From positions 5,438 through 17,627 of the forward strand of contig MU647585.1 in NCBI GenBank assembly GCA_026770585.1: DNA of 12,190 bases. Direction: 5' to 3'. A model generated the notes under the pieces. That model did not search any database, was not told where the DNA came from, and worked only from the letters and a program-made list of their open reading frames with translations. How positions within the stretch are numbered: the stretch's first letter is position 1; each line of letters starts with the position of its first letter. A program made the position numbers and the translations under genes. Below, in pieces: positions 1-5,864 of this stretch. The DNA is from Baffinella frigidus (taxonomy: Eukaryota > Cryptophyceae > Cryptomonadales > Baffinellaceae).

Positions 1-400
1 CCCCCAAAAAAAAAGACCCTCCCCCTTTCCCAAAAAGGTAGCAACCAAATGCGCGGCATCGAGCGCCGACCGGCCGGCCTGGCCGGGGCAGGTCGTGTCT
101 CGCCTGCTGGAAGGCTGTGACGCCGGTGCGCCTGCTTCTGCTGCCCCCTCCCCAACGCCACCCGGGGGGGGGCACCCAAAGCCACGCTCCCCCGCCCTCC
201 CGCCTCCGTCCGCGCCCCGCATCCTTCTCGGCAACCCGAAACCCGAACGGCTGCACGCAGAGCCCCCCTTGCCGTCCGGGTGTCTTGCCGCCCGCAGGGC
301 TCTACCCCCCCCCCCAACCCAACCCAACCCAAGGAACCCGGACACCTCCTTCCTCACGAGGTGCAAAACTTTGCGGCGCCCCCGCTGAGGAGGCGCGGGG
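1..400. other. G+C-rich non-coding stretch
   Basis: This stretch holds homopolymer runs of A, C and G (for example near 1-15, 167-175, 306-315 and 397-405) in G+C-rich DNA. Two overlapping frames stay open because the DNA is C-rich, and their translations are proline/arginine-rich low complexity. I see no splice-bounded exon and no recognisable family. Confidence 0.5.
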
Positions 401-489
401 GGGGGCTTTAGGGTGTGGGGTGTGGGGTGTGGGGTTAAGGGTTTAGATTGTTTCGGGTTGAGGGTTGAGGTTGTTTAGGGTGTAGGGTC
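397..489 (-). repeat. telomere-like tract, G-rich on + strand, G-quadruplex-prone
   Basis: A run of nine G is followed by GGGTGTGGGG-type repeats and degenerate TTTAGGG/TTGAGGG units. Four or more G-runs of at least three lie close together, so G-quadruplex folding is possible. The G-rich strand is the + strand here, opposite to most other telomere-like tracts in the window. Confidence 0.7.
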
Positions 490-500
490 CCTGCCTCATC

Positions 501-518
501 AGCGCGCCCGGGCGCGCT
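501..518. repeat. 18-bp perfect palindrome
   Basis: AGCGCGCCCGGGCGCGCT is its own reverse complement. It lies between a G-rich telomere-like tract upstream and a C-rich one downstream (553-590), close to where their orientation switches. Confidence 0.8.
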
Positions 519-669
519 GGCGCCCGCCTCGGCCCCGCGCCCCTCCTCTTTCTCGGTAACCCGAAACCCTACCCCCGAAACCCTAACCGCTGCCGCGTGA
601 GCACGGGACACAATCCCAAAGGCTTTCAGAAACTTGCACCTGCATCCTCAACGAACCGGGCTTCAAAAG

Positions 670-798
670 CCACCCTGGAGGCAACTTATGGGCAAATAGA
701 TGGTTTCTTGGGTTAATTCCCTGACGAATGCACTCGGAATCCGAGTGCATTCGTGGGAGATTGACTTAAGATTTGCCCCCAAGTTGCCTCCAGGGTGG
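670..798. mobile_element. fold-back / MITE-like element, 129 bp
   Basis: The terminal inverted repeats are 670-697 and 771-798, 28 bp each with 26 matches; both begin CCACCCTGGAGGCAACTT read inwards. The centre (725-755) is a second perfect inverted repeat with 15-bp arms (ACGAATGCACTCGGA) and a 1-nt loop. The element has no coding capacity. No clear target-site duplication is visible. A related single end lies at 5865-5892. The structure is typical of a non-autonomous DNA transposon; the superfamily is not identified. Confidence 0.8.
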
Positions 799-856
799 TG
801 GACAACGCCAGGGCCAAAACCCTTTTCACTTTCGCGCTTCTTTCCCTCGATAATGA

Positions 857-918
857 ACCCCTAACCCCTAGCCCCTCACCCCTAGCCCCTCACCCCTCAC
901 CCCTCACCCCTAACCCAG
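857..918 (+). repeat. telomere-like tract (CCCCTMRC variants)
   Basis: The units alternate among CCCCTAA, CCCCTAG and CCCCTCA, with the C-rich strand on +. It is a degenerate telomere-type satellite internal to the window. Confidence 0.75.
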
Positions 919-1122
919 ACCGCCTCCGTCCAGACAAGGCCTTAAAGTTATTCGCGGGGGGCAAGTTCACGTGTGATGCATGGCCCGTAGTCCACCGTGC
1001 GCACAGCCCGTAGCCCACCGCGCCACACCGGCTACGGTCCGGGTTTTCCCACCCCCCACCCCAGGCCGCCTGCGTGCGAACCTCGCCCTTTTCACTTCCG
1101 TGCTTCTTTCCCTCCACAACGA

Positions 1123-1178
1123 CCCCCTAACCCCGAACCCCGAACCCCGAAACCATAACCCATAACCCCCAACCCCCC
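1123..1178 (+). repeat. telomere-like tract (CCCCGAA / CCCATAA)
   Basis: Degenerate seven-base units, CCCCTAA then CCCCGAA three times, then CCCATAA, with the C-rich strand on +. Confidence 0.7.
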
Positions 1179-1265
1179 ATGCCCTATCCCAGGCCGCCTC
1201 TGTACGGCCCTCCTCCGCCGAGCGGGCGCGGCCCTGGGCCGACCCCCCCGCGCCCTCCGCGCGCC

Positions 1266-1493
1266 CGTCCGCCGGTCCCTCCTCCGAACGCGCGCGCCCC
1301 TCCTACGCCTCCCCCGCCGGGGGGGGGAGGGCCCACGGGACAGACAGGTTCAAACCCTTATCTCTTTTCCACCCTGGTCCCGTCCGCCGGCCCCTCCGCC
1401 GCCCGCCCCTCGCACGCCTCCCCCGCCGGGGGGCGCGCCGCCGGGGGGGGGAGGGGGCACGGGACAGACAGGTTTAAGCCCTGATCCCTTTTA
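1266..1493. repeat. tandem duplication of a ~105-113 bp G+C-rich block
   Basis: Block 1 is 1266-1370 and block 2 is 1381-1493. Both start CGTCCGCCGG, contain CCTCCCCCGCCGGGGGG, then CACGGGACAGACAGGTT, and end in a T-rich run containing CTTTT. The second copy has an extra G+C-rich insertion in the middle. The open frame across it (1179-1484) encodes only Pro/Arg/Gly-rich low complexity and is not called as a gene. Confidence 0.75.
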
Positions 1494-1516
1494 AACCCGG
1501 ATTCCGGATCCTGCAT

Positions 1517-1581
1517 CCCGCATCCCGCATCCCTACACCCCTCAACCCCCTACACCCCTACACCTTAAACCCTAAAACCTG
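1517..1581 (+). repeat. telomere-like tract (CCCGCAT, CCCCTACA, CCCTAAA)
   Basis: Units drift from CCCGCAT through CCCCTACA to canonical CCTTAAACCCTAAAA over about 65 bp. It ends directly at the first copy of the 52-bp direct repeat. Confidence 0.7.
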
Positions 1582-1633
1582 AACGGTAAAGCAGGGCGCA
1601 CGACCCGCGTGACGAGTTCTCGCGGCGCGAGGG
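1582..1633 (+). repeat. 52-bp direct repeat, copy 1
   Basis: Begins AACGGTAAAGCAGGGCGCAC and ends CTCGCGGCGCGAGGG. It is identical, base for base, to 1894-1945. Both copies are preceded by a CCTAAA-type telomere-like tract. Confidence 0.9.
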
Positions 1634-1893
1634 GCCCGATTAGAAAAACGTTGAAAACTAACTTTTATGCTATCTTAGGCATGGGCAAGATCCTCAAATA
1701 GAATCAACCACCCGTAACATGTCACAAAACGGGAAGAAAGTGTTTTTTGGCGTTCCTGACCTCCTTACCTGACGTTCTAAAATTCCGCGCGGACCCCGTT
1801 TCTACCATAAAGCCCAAAAGAAGCTCAAAAGTCAGGTAAGTTGACTTTTGATGAAAGGTTCGTAGTACACCGTGTGGAAACCCCTAAACCCTA
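1634..1893. other. unique segment between two identical 52-bp repeats
   Basis: About 260 bp of A+T-richer DNA unlike its surroundings, flanked exactly by the 52-bp direct repeats. It contains an inverted repeat with 10-bp arms at 1825-1834 and 1842-1851 (TCAAAAGTCA). No open reading frame of note is seen. The segment ends with a short CCCTAAACCCTAAA stretch. It could be an insertion, or the spacer of a duplicated block. Confidence 0.6.
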
Positions 1894-1945
1894 AACGGTA
1901 AAGCAGGGCGCACGACCCGCGTGACGAGTTCTCGCGGCGCGAGGG
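1894..1945 (+). repeat. 52-bp direct repeat, copy 2
   Basis: Identical to 1582-1633. Homology stops at 1945: the next bases are AGCTG here and GCCCG after copy 1. Confidence 0.9.
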
Positions 1946-2023
1946 AGCTGAGGACGGGCCCGCCTCGGGGGGGTATTCGGCCGGGCGCGGCGCCCTGCCC
2001 GCCCGCGAGGGGGAGGTACTCTC

Positions 2024-2345
2024 TCAATCCTCAACCCTACACCCTCAACCCTACTCCCTCAACCCTACACCCTCAACCCTACACCTTCAACCCTACACCC
2101 TCAACCCTACACCCTCAACCCTACACCCTACACCCTACACTCTCAACCCTCAACCCTCAACACTGCGCACTGCGCACTGCGCACTGCGCACTGCACACTG
2201 AACCCTACGCCCTCAACCCTCAACCCTGCACCCTGCACCCTGCACCCTGCACCCTGCACCCTGCACCCTGAACCCTACACCCCAAACCTCAAACCACAAA
2301 TCCCCAAACCCCCAAACCACAAACCCCAAAACCCTGACCCTTCCA
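2024..2345 (+). repeat. long telomere-like array with changing units
   Basis: The array passes through CCCTCAACCCTACA units (2032-2160), then CACTGCG units (2161-2200), then CCCTGCA units (about 2225-2270), then CCCCAAA-like units (2280-2345). Each block is internally uniform, which suggests successive local expansions of different variants of one seven-base unit. The frame across it (1921-2271) is a repeat translation (TLNPQPY-like) and is not a gene. Confidence 0.85.
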
Positions 2346-2439
2346 CCCTTGACGCAGGGGGCCTCGCGCGGGCTGAGCGCCGGGGGGGGGCGCGGGGGGA
2401 GGGTTGCAGGGGGGAGGGGGGGCGGAGCGGTGGCGGGGA

Positions 2440-2605
2440 AGCCTGCTTCTGCGCGGAGCCGCGTTGCGCAGGTTTGGGGTTTAGTTATGGTTTATGGTTT
2501 ATGGTTTGCTTTCAACCACCTGAACCTCCTGGACAAAGCAAGTCTAACCCCGGGAAGGCAGCTTCTTCGAGGAGCCGCGATTTCGTGCGCAGGTGCGGAA
2601 ACACT
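2440..2605 (+). repeat. two copies of a GGAGCCGCG...CGCAGGT block
   Basis: Copy A (2440-2475) and copy B (2555-2605) share GGAGCCGCG followed by GCGCAGGT. Related blocks occur at 2848-2885 and, more weakly, at 3235-3285. Copy B's tail, CAGGTGCGGAAACACTAGCAA, matches 3014-3040. CAGGTGCGG looks like a CAG/GT splice-donor border, so these may be decayed exon 3' ends. Confidence 0.5.
2476..2546 (+). repeat. module inverted relative to 4196-4289
   Basis: A TTTATGG repeat leads into a segment whose reverse complement reads AGGAGGTTCAGGTGGTT. The same module lies at 4196-4289 in the opposite orientation, with the (C)CATA repeat on the same side. Both have CAGGAGG, so an acceptor-like border is possible on each copy's sense strand. 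Confidence 0.65.
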
Positions 2606-2688
2606 AGCAACCCCTCGAGCCTTCGGGGTTAAACCCTAGGTTACCCCAGTTGACCCCAGTTTGTCCCAGTTTACCCAGGGTTCAGGGT

Positions 2689-2724
2689 TCAGGGTTGAGA
2701 GCTGATGCTAACCCCTCAACCCCG
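2689..2724 (+). repeat. 36-bp inverted repeat, left arm
   Basis: A perfect reverse complement of 3048-3083. The core is GAGAGCTGATGCTAACCCC. The arms are separated by 323 bp and enclose the candidate exon at 2930-3013 and part of a telomere-like tract. Confidence 0.9.
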
Positions 2725-2759
2725 GTGCGGGTCTTGACCTTAGGGTTTGGGCTGAACCC

Positions 2760-2850
2760 TGAACCCTGGGATACCTGGGGTACCTGGGGTAAACTAGGGT
2801 TTAGCCTAAACCCTAGGTTAGGGATTTAGTTTAGGGATTAGGGGAATGCT
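2760..2850 (+). repeat. direct repeat of 3125-3241 (TACCTGGGG / AAACTAGGG / TTTAGCCTAAACCC)
   Basis: The order of motifs CCTGGGGTA, AAACTAGGGTTTAGCCTAAA, GGGATTTAGTTTAGGG and TTAGGGGAA recurs at about 3125-3241. There the first two motifs are expanded into small tandem arrays (four CCTGGGTTA-type and four AAACTAGGGT units). Each copy is followed by a G+C-rich CGCGGAG-like block. Confidence 0.75.
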
Positions 2851-2929
2851 GCCTCTTTGAGGAGCCGCGTTGCGCAGGTGCGGGAGAGATTGATAATTTA
2901 TTGCCAAACAACCAGCGTCAGCGCCGCAC

Positions 2930-3013
2930 ATGCTACGCATTGTGTCACTGCTGTACCCCGTGTCGGCCGCTCATGCGAGCATTTTCCGGGTGGATTCTAA
3001 CTCCACCTCCTAC
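2930..3013 (+). CDS. candidate first coding exon with signal-peptide-like N-terminus
   Basis: A short open frame starts at the ATG at 2930; the same frame is closed upstream by TAA at 2894. It encodes MLRIVSLLYPVSAAH... and runs to a CAG/GTGCGG border at 3013/3014, a possible splice donor. If unspliced it continues to a TAG after 44 residues in all. The hydrophobic stretch IVSLLYPVSAAHA after one Arg resembles a short secretion signal with a possible Ala-X-Ala site near residue 16. The 3' part has NST, an N-glycosylation sequon. The DNA here is not telomere-like, unlike its flanks, and sits inside a 36-bp inverted repeat. I do not recognise the product. The frame is short enough to be chance. 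Confidence 0.22.
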
Positions 3014-3047
3014 CAGGTGCGGCAACACTTGCAAACCCTGGAGGGTT

Positions 3048-3083
3048 CGGGGTTGAGGGGTTAGCATCAGCTCTCAACCCTGA
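3048..3083 (-). repeat. 36-bp inverted repeat, right arm
   Basis: Exact reverse complement of 2689-2724. It is followed at once by CACTGAA units (3083-3115). Confidence 0.9.
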
Positions 3084-3205
3084 TCACTGAACACTGAACA
3101 CTGAACACTGAACACTGGTTCACCTGGGTTACCTGGGTTACCTGGGTTACCTGGGTAAACTAGGGTAAACTAGGGTAAACTAGGGTAAACTAGGGTTTAG
3201 CCTAA
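3081..3205 (+). repeat. small tandem arrays: CACTGAA, CCTGGGTTA, AAACTAGGGT
   Basis: Three short arrays follow one another: about four units of CACTGAA, four of CCTGGGTTA and four of AAACTAGGGT. Single or low-copy versions of the last two stand at 2770-2800, so expansion happened in this copy. Confidence 0.8.
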
Positions 3206-3292
3206 ACCCTAGCGTAGGGATTTGGTTTAGGGGTTGGGGGAAGGCGGCGGCTGCGCGGAGGTGTGGTGCTTGTCCTGCAGGGTTAGGCTTTC

Positions 3293-3433
3293 ATCCGGGA
3301 ACATGTTTAATTTAAAAGAAAATGGCCCATCAAACGGGATTATGGCCCTAATTGAATTTGATTATGACCCTAATTAACCTTCGTCCGACTCCTATGAACA
3401 AATAGGGATTTTAAATCAAACATGTCCCCGGAT
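3293..3433. mobile_element. hAT-like MITE, copy 1 (141 bp)
   Basis: The ends are ATCCGGGAACATGTTTAATT (left) and, reverse-complemented, ATCCGGGGACATGTTTGATT (right). The inside is A+T-rich, with CCCTAATT repeats and no ORF. It is homologous end to end, in opposite orientation, to 9485-9630. The 8-bp flanks are AGGCTTTC and TTGCTTGC (5 of 8 match), weak support for an 8-bp target-site duplication. Non-autonomous; no transposase is visible in the window. Confidence 0.8.
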
Positions 3434-3496
3434 TTGCTTGCCCTCCACGGCTCGGGTTGGGATAAACCCTCAGCCGTAAATCCTGAGTCGTGAACC

Positions 3497-3592
3497 GTGC
3501 ACCCTGCGCCCTGCGCCCTGCACCCTGCACCCTGCACCCTGCACCCTGCACCCTGCACCCTGCACCCTGCACCCTGCACCCTGCACCCTACT
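3497..3592 (+). repeat. (CCCTGCA)n array
   Basis: About 13 units of a seven-base repeat; the first few read CCCTGCG and the rest CCCTGCA. It is a homogeneous variant of the telomere-like unit. Confidence 0.9.
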
Positions 3593-3646
3593 GCTGCAGG
3601 GCTTAGGGTATAGGATTTGCCCCTGAATCCTGAACAGTAAGCCCAG

Positions 3647-3697
3647 GGGGAGGAAGACGAGCGCGAAAACGTACGGCCGAATGGCTCCACCTCCTGA
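3647..3697 (+). pseudogene. truncated copy of the exon at 3847
   Basis: It begins after CAG at 3644-3646 and reads GEEDERENVRPNGSTS and then stop TGA (3695-3697). It matches the first part of the 3847 exon with 6 bp deleted (the RP of RPRPN). Homology ends at about 3694, where telomere-like CTGAACCCT sequence takes over. The two copies are offset by exactly 200 bp at their acceptor-like borders. Differences GAG/GAA and GTG/GTA are synonymous, so it derives from a coding sequence but is now cut short. Confidence 0.6.
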
Positions 3698-3838
3698 ACC
3701 CTCAATCCTCCTGAACCCTGAACCCTGATCCCTCCTGAACCCTCATTTCTGAACCCCGAATCCTGAACCCTCACCCTTGATCCCTGATCCCTCCTGAACC
3801 CTCACTCCTGAACCCTAAACCGTAATATTTTAAACCCT
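3695..3838 (+). repeat. telomere-like tract (CCTGAACCCT / CCCTGATCCCT)
   Basis: Degenerate CCCTGAA, CCCTCAA and CCCTGAT units separate the truncated exon copy (3647) from the full one (3847). If the exon is real, this tract is the 3' part of its upstream intron. Confidence 0.8.
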
Positions 3839-3846
3839 GGATGCAG

Positions 3847-3957
3847 GGGGAGGAGGAGGAGCGCGAAAACGTGCGGCCGCGCCCGAATGGCTCCAACTCC
3901 TCGGACGAGATCTCGGATATCGACGCGCGCCTCAACGCCCTCCAGTCCTTCCTCCAG
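3847..3957 (+). CDS. candidate internal exon, acidic then coiled-coil-like (37 codons)
   Basis: Best exon candidate in the window. It is bounded by an acceptor-like ATGCAG (ends 3846) and a donor-like CAG/GTGCGAGAG (GT at 3958-3959). It is 111 nt, exactly 37 codons, phase 0 at both ends. The peptide starts GEEEERENVRPRPNGSN, goes through a Ser/Asp-rich linker and ends DIDARLNALQSFLQ, a heptad-like amphipathic helix with Leu at coiled-coil spacing. Third codon positions are mostly G or C, unlike the flanking repeats. A truncated copy lies 200 bp upstream. The ATG at 3841 falls in the acceptor, so I do not take it as the start. The protein family is not recognised; the helix could be a dimerisation segment. 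The flanking exons were not found. Confidence 0.5.
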
Positions 3958-4195
3958 GTGCGAGAGAGGGAGGGAGAGGGAGGGAGGGAGAGAGAGGGAG
4001 AGAGAGGGGGGGAGAGGGGGAGAGAGAGGGAGAGAGAGGGAGAGAGGGGGAGGGGGGGAGGGAGAGAGAGAGAGAGAGGGAGGGAGAGGGAGGGAGAGAG
4101 AGAGGGAGCGAGACAGAGCGAGACAGAGCGACAGAGCGACAGAGCGACAGAGGGGGAGCGCGCGAGAGAGAGAGAGAGCGAGAGATAGAGAGAGT
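3958..4195 (+). repeat. polypurine GAGAGGG tract starting at a donor-like site
   Basis: About 240 bp almost wholly of G and A on +, with GAGAGGGAGG-type units, then GCGACAGA units (about 4109-4150), then GAGAGA to 4195. Such homopurine mirror-like DNA can form triplex (H-DNA) structures. Several long open frames run across both strands here and are repeat translations, not genes. Confidence 0.85.
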
Positions 4196-4289
4196 TGTTT
4201 TGTGCAGGAGGTTCAGGTGGTTTAGATCAAACCATAGACCATAGACCATAGACCATAGACCATAGACCATAAACAATAACTAAACCCTA
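4196..4289 (-). repeat. module inverted relative to 2476-2546
   Basis: TTTTGTGCAGGAGGTTCAGG is followed by GTGGTTTAGATCAAACC and five ACCATAG units. The reverse complement is at 2476-2546. The CAG/GAGG border after a T-rich run could be a splice acceptor for the + strand; the frame then closes at TAG after five codons. Confidence 0.6.
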
Positions 4290-4386
4290 AACCCAAAACC
4301 CAAAACCCGAAACGCTACTCCAGGCCGCGAAGGAAAAGGCAAAGGCGACCAGCCAGGCGCGCGGCCAGGCGCGCGCGTGATTTGCC

Positions 4387-4480
4387 TATCCCTTAAGTGC
4401 CGAGTAGGCTCATACGACCGACCGTAGGGCCCTAGGACCTCTGGGGGGTCAAATTTGACCCCCTCGCCACTTAAGGGATA
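4387..4480. mobile_element. nested fold-back element, ~94 bp
   Basis: The outer arms 4387-4404 and 4463-4480 are an 18-bp inverted repeat with one mismatch (TATCCCTTAAGTG core). The inner palindrome at 4444-4463, GGGGGTCAAATTTGACCCCC, is perfect. No ORF. The inner palindrome overlaps the right outer arm by one base, so two alternative hairpins compete. Confidence 0.7.
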
Positions 4481-4499
4481 TAGCCCTTAATATACCATA

Positions 4500-4990
4500 G
4501 GTTATGAGCCGCATCTGTAGGTTATGAGACTCTGTCGCCGCAAACGAGCCGGGGGCGTCAGGGCCACTTGAGCCGTTACTCGCGAATAAGGACACGCGCC
4601 GCCTCAGGGCCTTACATGTACAGTAGGGCTTGTCCTAGGCGCATAGGACCACTCTACATGTAGGCGCATGGTGGCCATTTTGGTTTCGATCCGTAATAAA
4701 CGCACTTTTCTCTCGGGGTGGTGCGTGTCCTTGATTTCGGGTAACCCCTGTACACGTGCATGGATACATTGTGTACAAGAACCTAACTGTAGAATACGCC
4801 GAGAGAGACCAGACCCTCCATAGGGGTTGGGGTTGAGGGTTTAGGTTTGCATGCATCGCGGCCGTGTCGGAAATTATCGATTTCAGTACAGTTATTTCTT
4901 CCTCTGGGATTCATCAAGGTGGCTGTGTCCGCGCGACCCCCCACCGACCTGCCCCAACCCCACCCAACTGCAACGTACCCCAATCGTGCA
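4500..4990. other. non-repetitive stretch without a supportable gene
   Basis: It contains two GGTTATGAG motifs (4500-4530), a GTCCTA/TAGGAC hairpin near 4630-4650, and a short G-rich telomere-like patch on + (4823-4848). The segment TCCTTGATTTCGGGTAACCC at 4728 recurs with changes at 5252. Frames on the minus strand are short and unrecognised. Confidence 0.4.
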
Positions 4991-4999
4991 GCAATGATT

Positions 5000-5340
5000 A
5001 CAAACTGCTGACAGACGTGACCCGAATAACTACAAATTGCTGACCGAATTACCCCCCGGGAGGGCGCACTTCCTCGTTAAATTGGGTCGTACGTAATATA
5101 TATGTATAATATATATAACTACACTGATGTATGGGGGGCGCTCGTGCGCCTTCCCGGTCGCGTTTAAGGCTCGCAGAGAATCCCTTCGGTGTGCCGTCCT
5201 TATTTTATGTAGGTCCACACATCACGCACAGGTGTGTACCTTATTCTATGGGTCCTTAACTTCGAGTAACCCCTGTACGCCGCAGGGTCCTAGAGGATTT
5301 TTTGGGCAGGCTGGTGAGCCACTATGAACCCCTCTCACGG
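5000..5340. other. A+T-variable stretch with a TATAT run
   Basis: Two near-repeats, ATTACAAACTGCTGAC and ACTACAAATTGCTGAC, lie 37 bp apart (about 4997 and 5034). A TA-rich run occupies 5093-5118. No gene is supported. Confidence 0.4.
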
Positions 5341-5344
5341 TGGT

Positions 5345-5377
5345 TAGGTTTCAGCATGCACACCCTGATGAAACCTA
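5345..5377. repeat. hairpin with TAGGTTTCA arms
   Basis: The 9-bp arms 5345-5353 and 5369-5377 are perfect. The loop sequence GCATGCACACCCTGA is repeated, with one change, at about 5403-5417. Confidence 0.6.
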
Positions 5378-5414
5378 GCCTCCGCTAGGACCTAGATAGA
5401 CGGCATGCACACTC

Positions 5415-5640
5415 TGAAAGGGAGTTGTTCGAACGAGACAACCCGGAAGAGAGGTCGCGTGATGCTTGATAAACAGCAGCGCCGTTCTGCAGGATAACAC
5501 CAGTGTCCGCCGATGGTCGAAGCCCGAAAACCCAAAGGACGCCCTTTATGTCCTTTTTGTTCTTCGAGCTCCTCACATAGGCGGACACCGGAACTTGTTT
5601 TGTAAAAAAGCCATGCTCCCTTTCGGATCACATCAAGCTC
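5415..5640. repeat. large imperfect fold-back region
   Basis: Nested inverse pairs: GAAAGGGAG (about 5416) with CTCCCTTTC (about 5616); GCTTGAT (about 5464) with ATCAAGC (about 5632); CCAGTGTCCGCC (about 5500) with GGCGGACACCGG (about 5579); AAAGGAC with GTCCTTT at the centre (about 5536-5558). The overlapping open frames on both strands here (5385-5666) are a by-product of this symmetry and are not called genes. Confidence 0.55.
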
Positions 5641-5676
5641 CCATAGAAGGAAGCATGGAAACATGATTGTTTCCGG

Positions 5677-5844
5677 ATGAGGGTGAAGGGACCCTCACCT
5701 ACACGCTACCTGCGATCGACGTCAGGCTTGGGGGAGGAGCAGGCCCACCGTCCATCAGAGGAAAATTCGGGGGAACAGAACAAGGTTGTCAGGCGCGACG
5801 AGCTGAACAACTTGAATGCGTATGTTTCGGATCGTCGTAACTGA
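5677..5844 (+). CDS. short hypothetical ORF, 55 residues, charged
   Basis: ATG at 5677 to TGA at 5842-5844; the frame is open upstream to TAG at 5644. The peptide starts MRVKGPSPTRYLRSTSGLGE and ends KVVRRDELNNLNAYVSDRRN. It is rich in Glu, Arg and Asn and predicted soluble, with no signal peptide, membrane segment or known motif. Codons in the 3' half look balanced rather than repeat-driven. It could be a free-standing small protein, the last exon of a longer gene, or chance. The hairpin-rich region upstream and a MITE-end remnant at 5865 just downstream argue for caution. Confidence 0.22.
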   Translation: MRVKGPSPTRYLRSTSGLGEEQAHRPSEENSGEQNKVVRRDELNNLNAYVSDRRN

Positions 5845-5864
5845 TTTTGAAACGCAGATCAAAT

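Noticed and set aside
1-1484. Pro/Arg/Gly-rich open frames at 95-446 and 1179-1484
   Set aside because: They stay open because the DNA is C- and G-rich; translations are low complexity, several frames are open at once, and there is no start context or family signal.
1330-1500. GGTTCAAACCC / GGTTTAAGCCC as tRNA B-boxes
   Set aside because: No A-box or cloverleaf could be found at the right distance; the motif belongs to the duplicated G+C-rich block.
1921-2271. 116-codon frame with TLNPQPY-like repeats
   Set aside because: It is a translation of the CCCTNNN array, whose two-unit length keeps frame.
2161-2280. CRISPR-like regular repeats
   Set aside because: Seven-base units with no unique spacers; it is a satellite array.
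3370-3774. 134-codon minus-strand frame rich in GCRVQ repeats
   Set aside because: It reads through the (CCCTGCA)n array and a MITE end; only simple repeats and transposon sequence are encoded.
3841-4276. Long frames on both strands in the GA tract
   Set aside because: They encode Arg/Glu or Ser/Leu/Pro repeats of the purine tract. Only the first 37 codons (3847-3957) look like real coding sequence.
4671-4690. GTGGCCATTTTGGTTTCG, resembling the dinoflagellate spliced-leader sequence
   Set aside because: The known leader has a fixed sequence (GCCATTTTGGCTCAAG); this differs at the 3' end, where the donor would be, is single, and lacks the expected following GT. Probably chance.
5385-5666. 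Overlapping open frames on both strands
   Set aside because: The region is a large imperfect palindrome, which makes mirrored frames; no motif or start context supports either.
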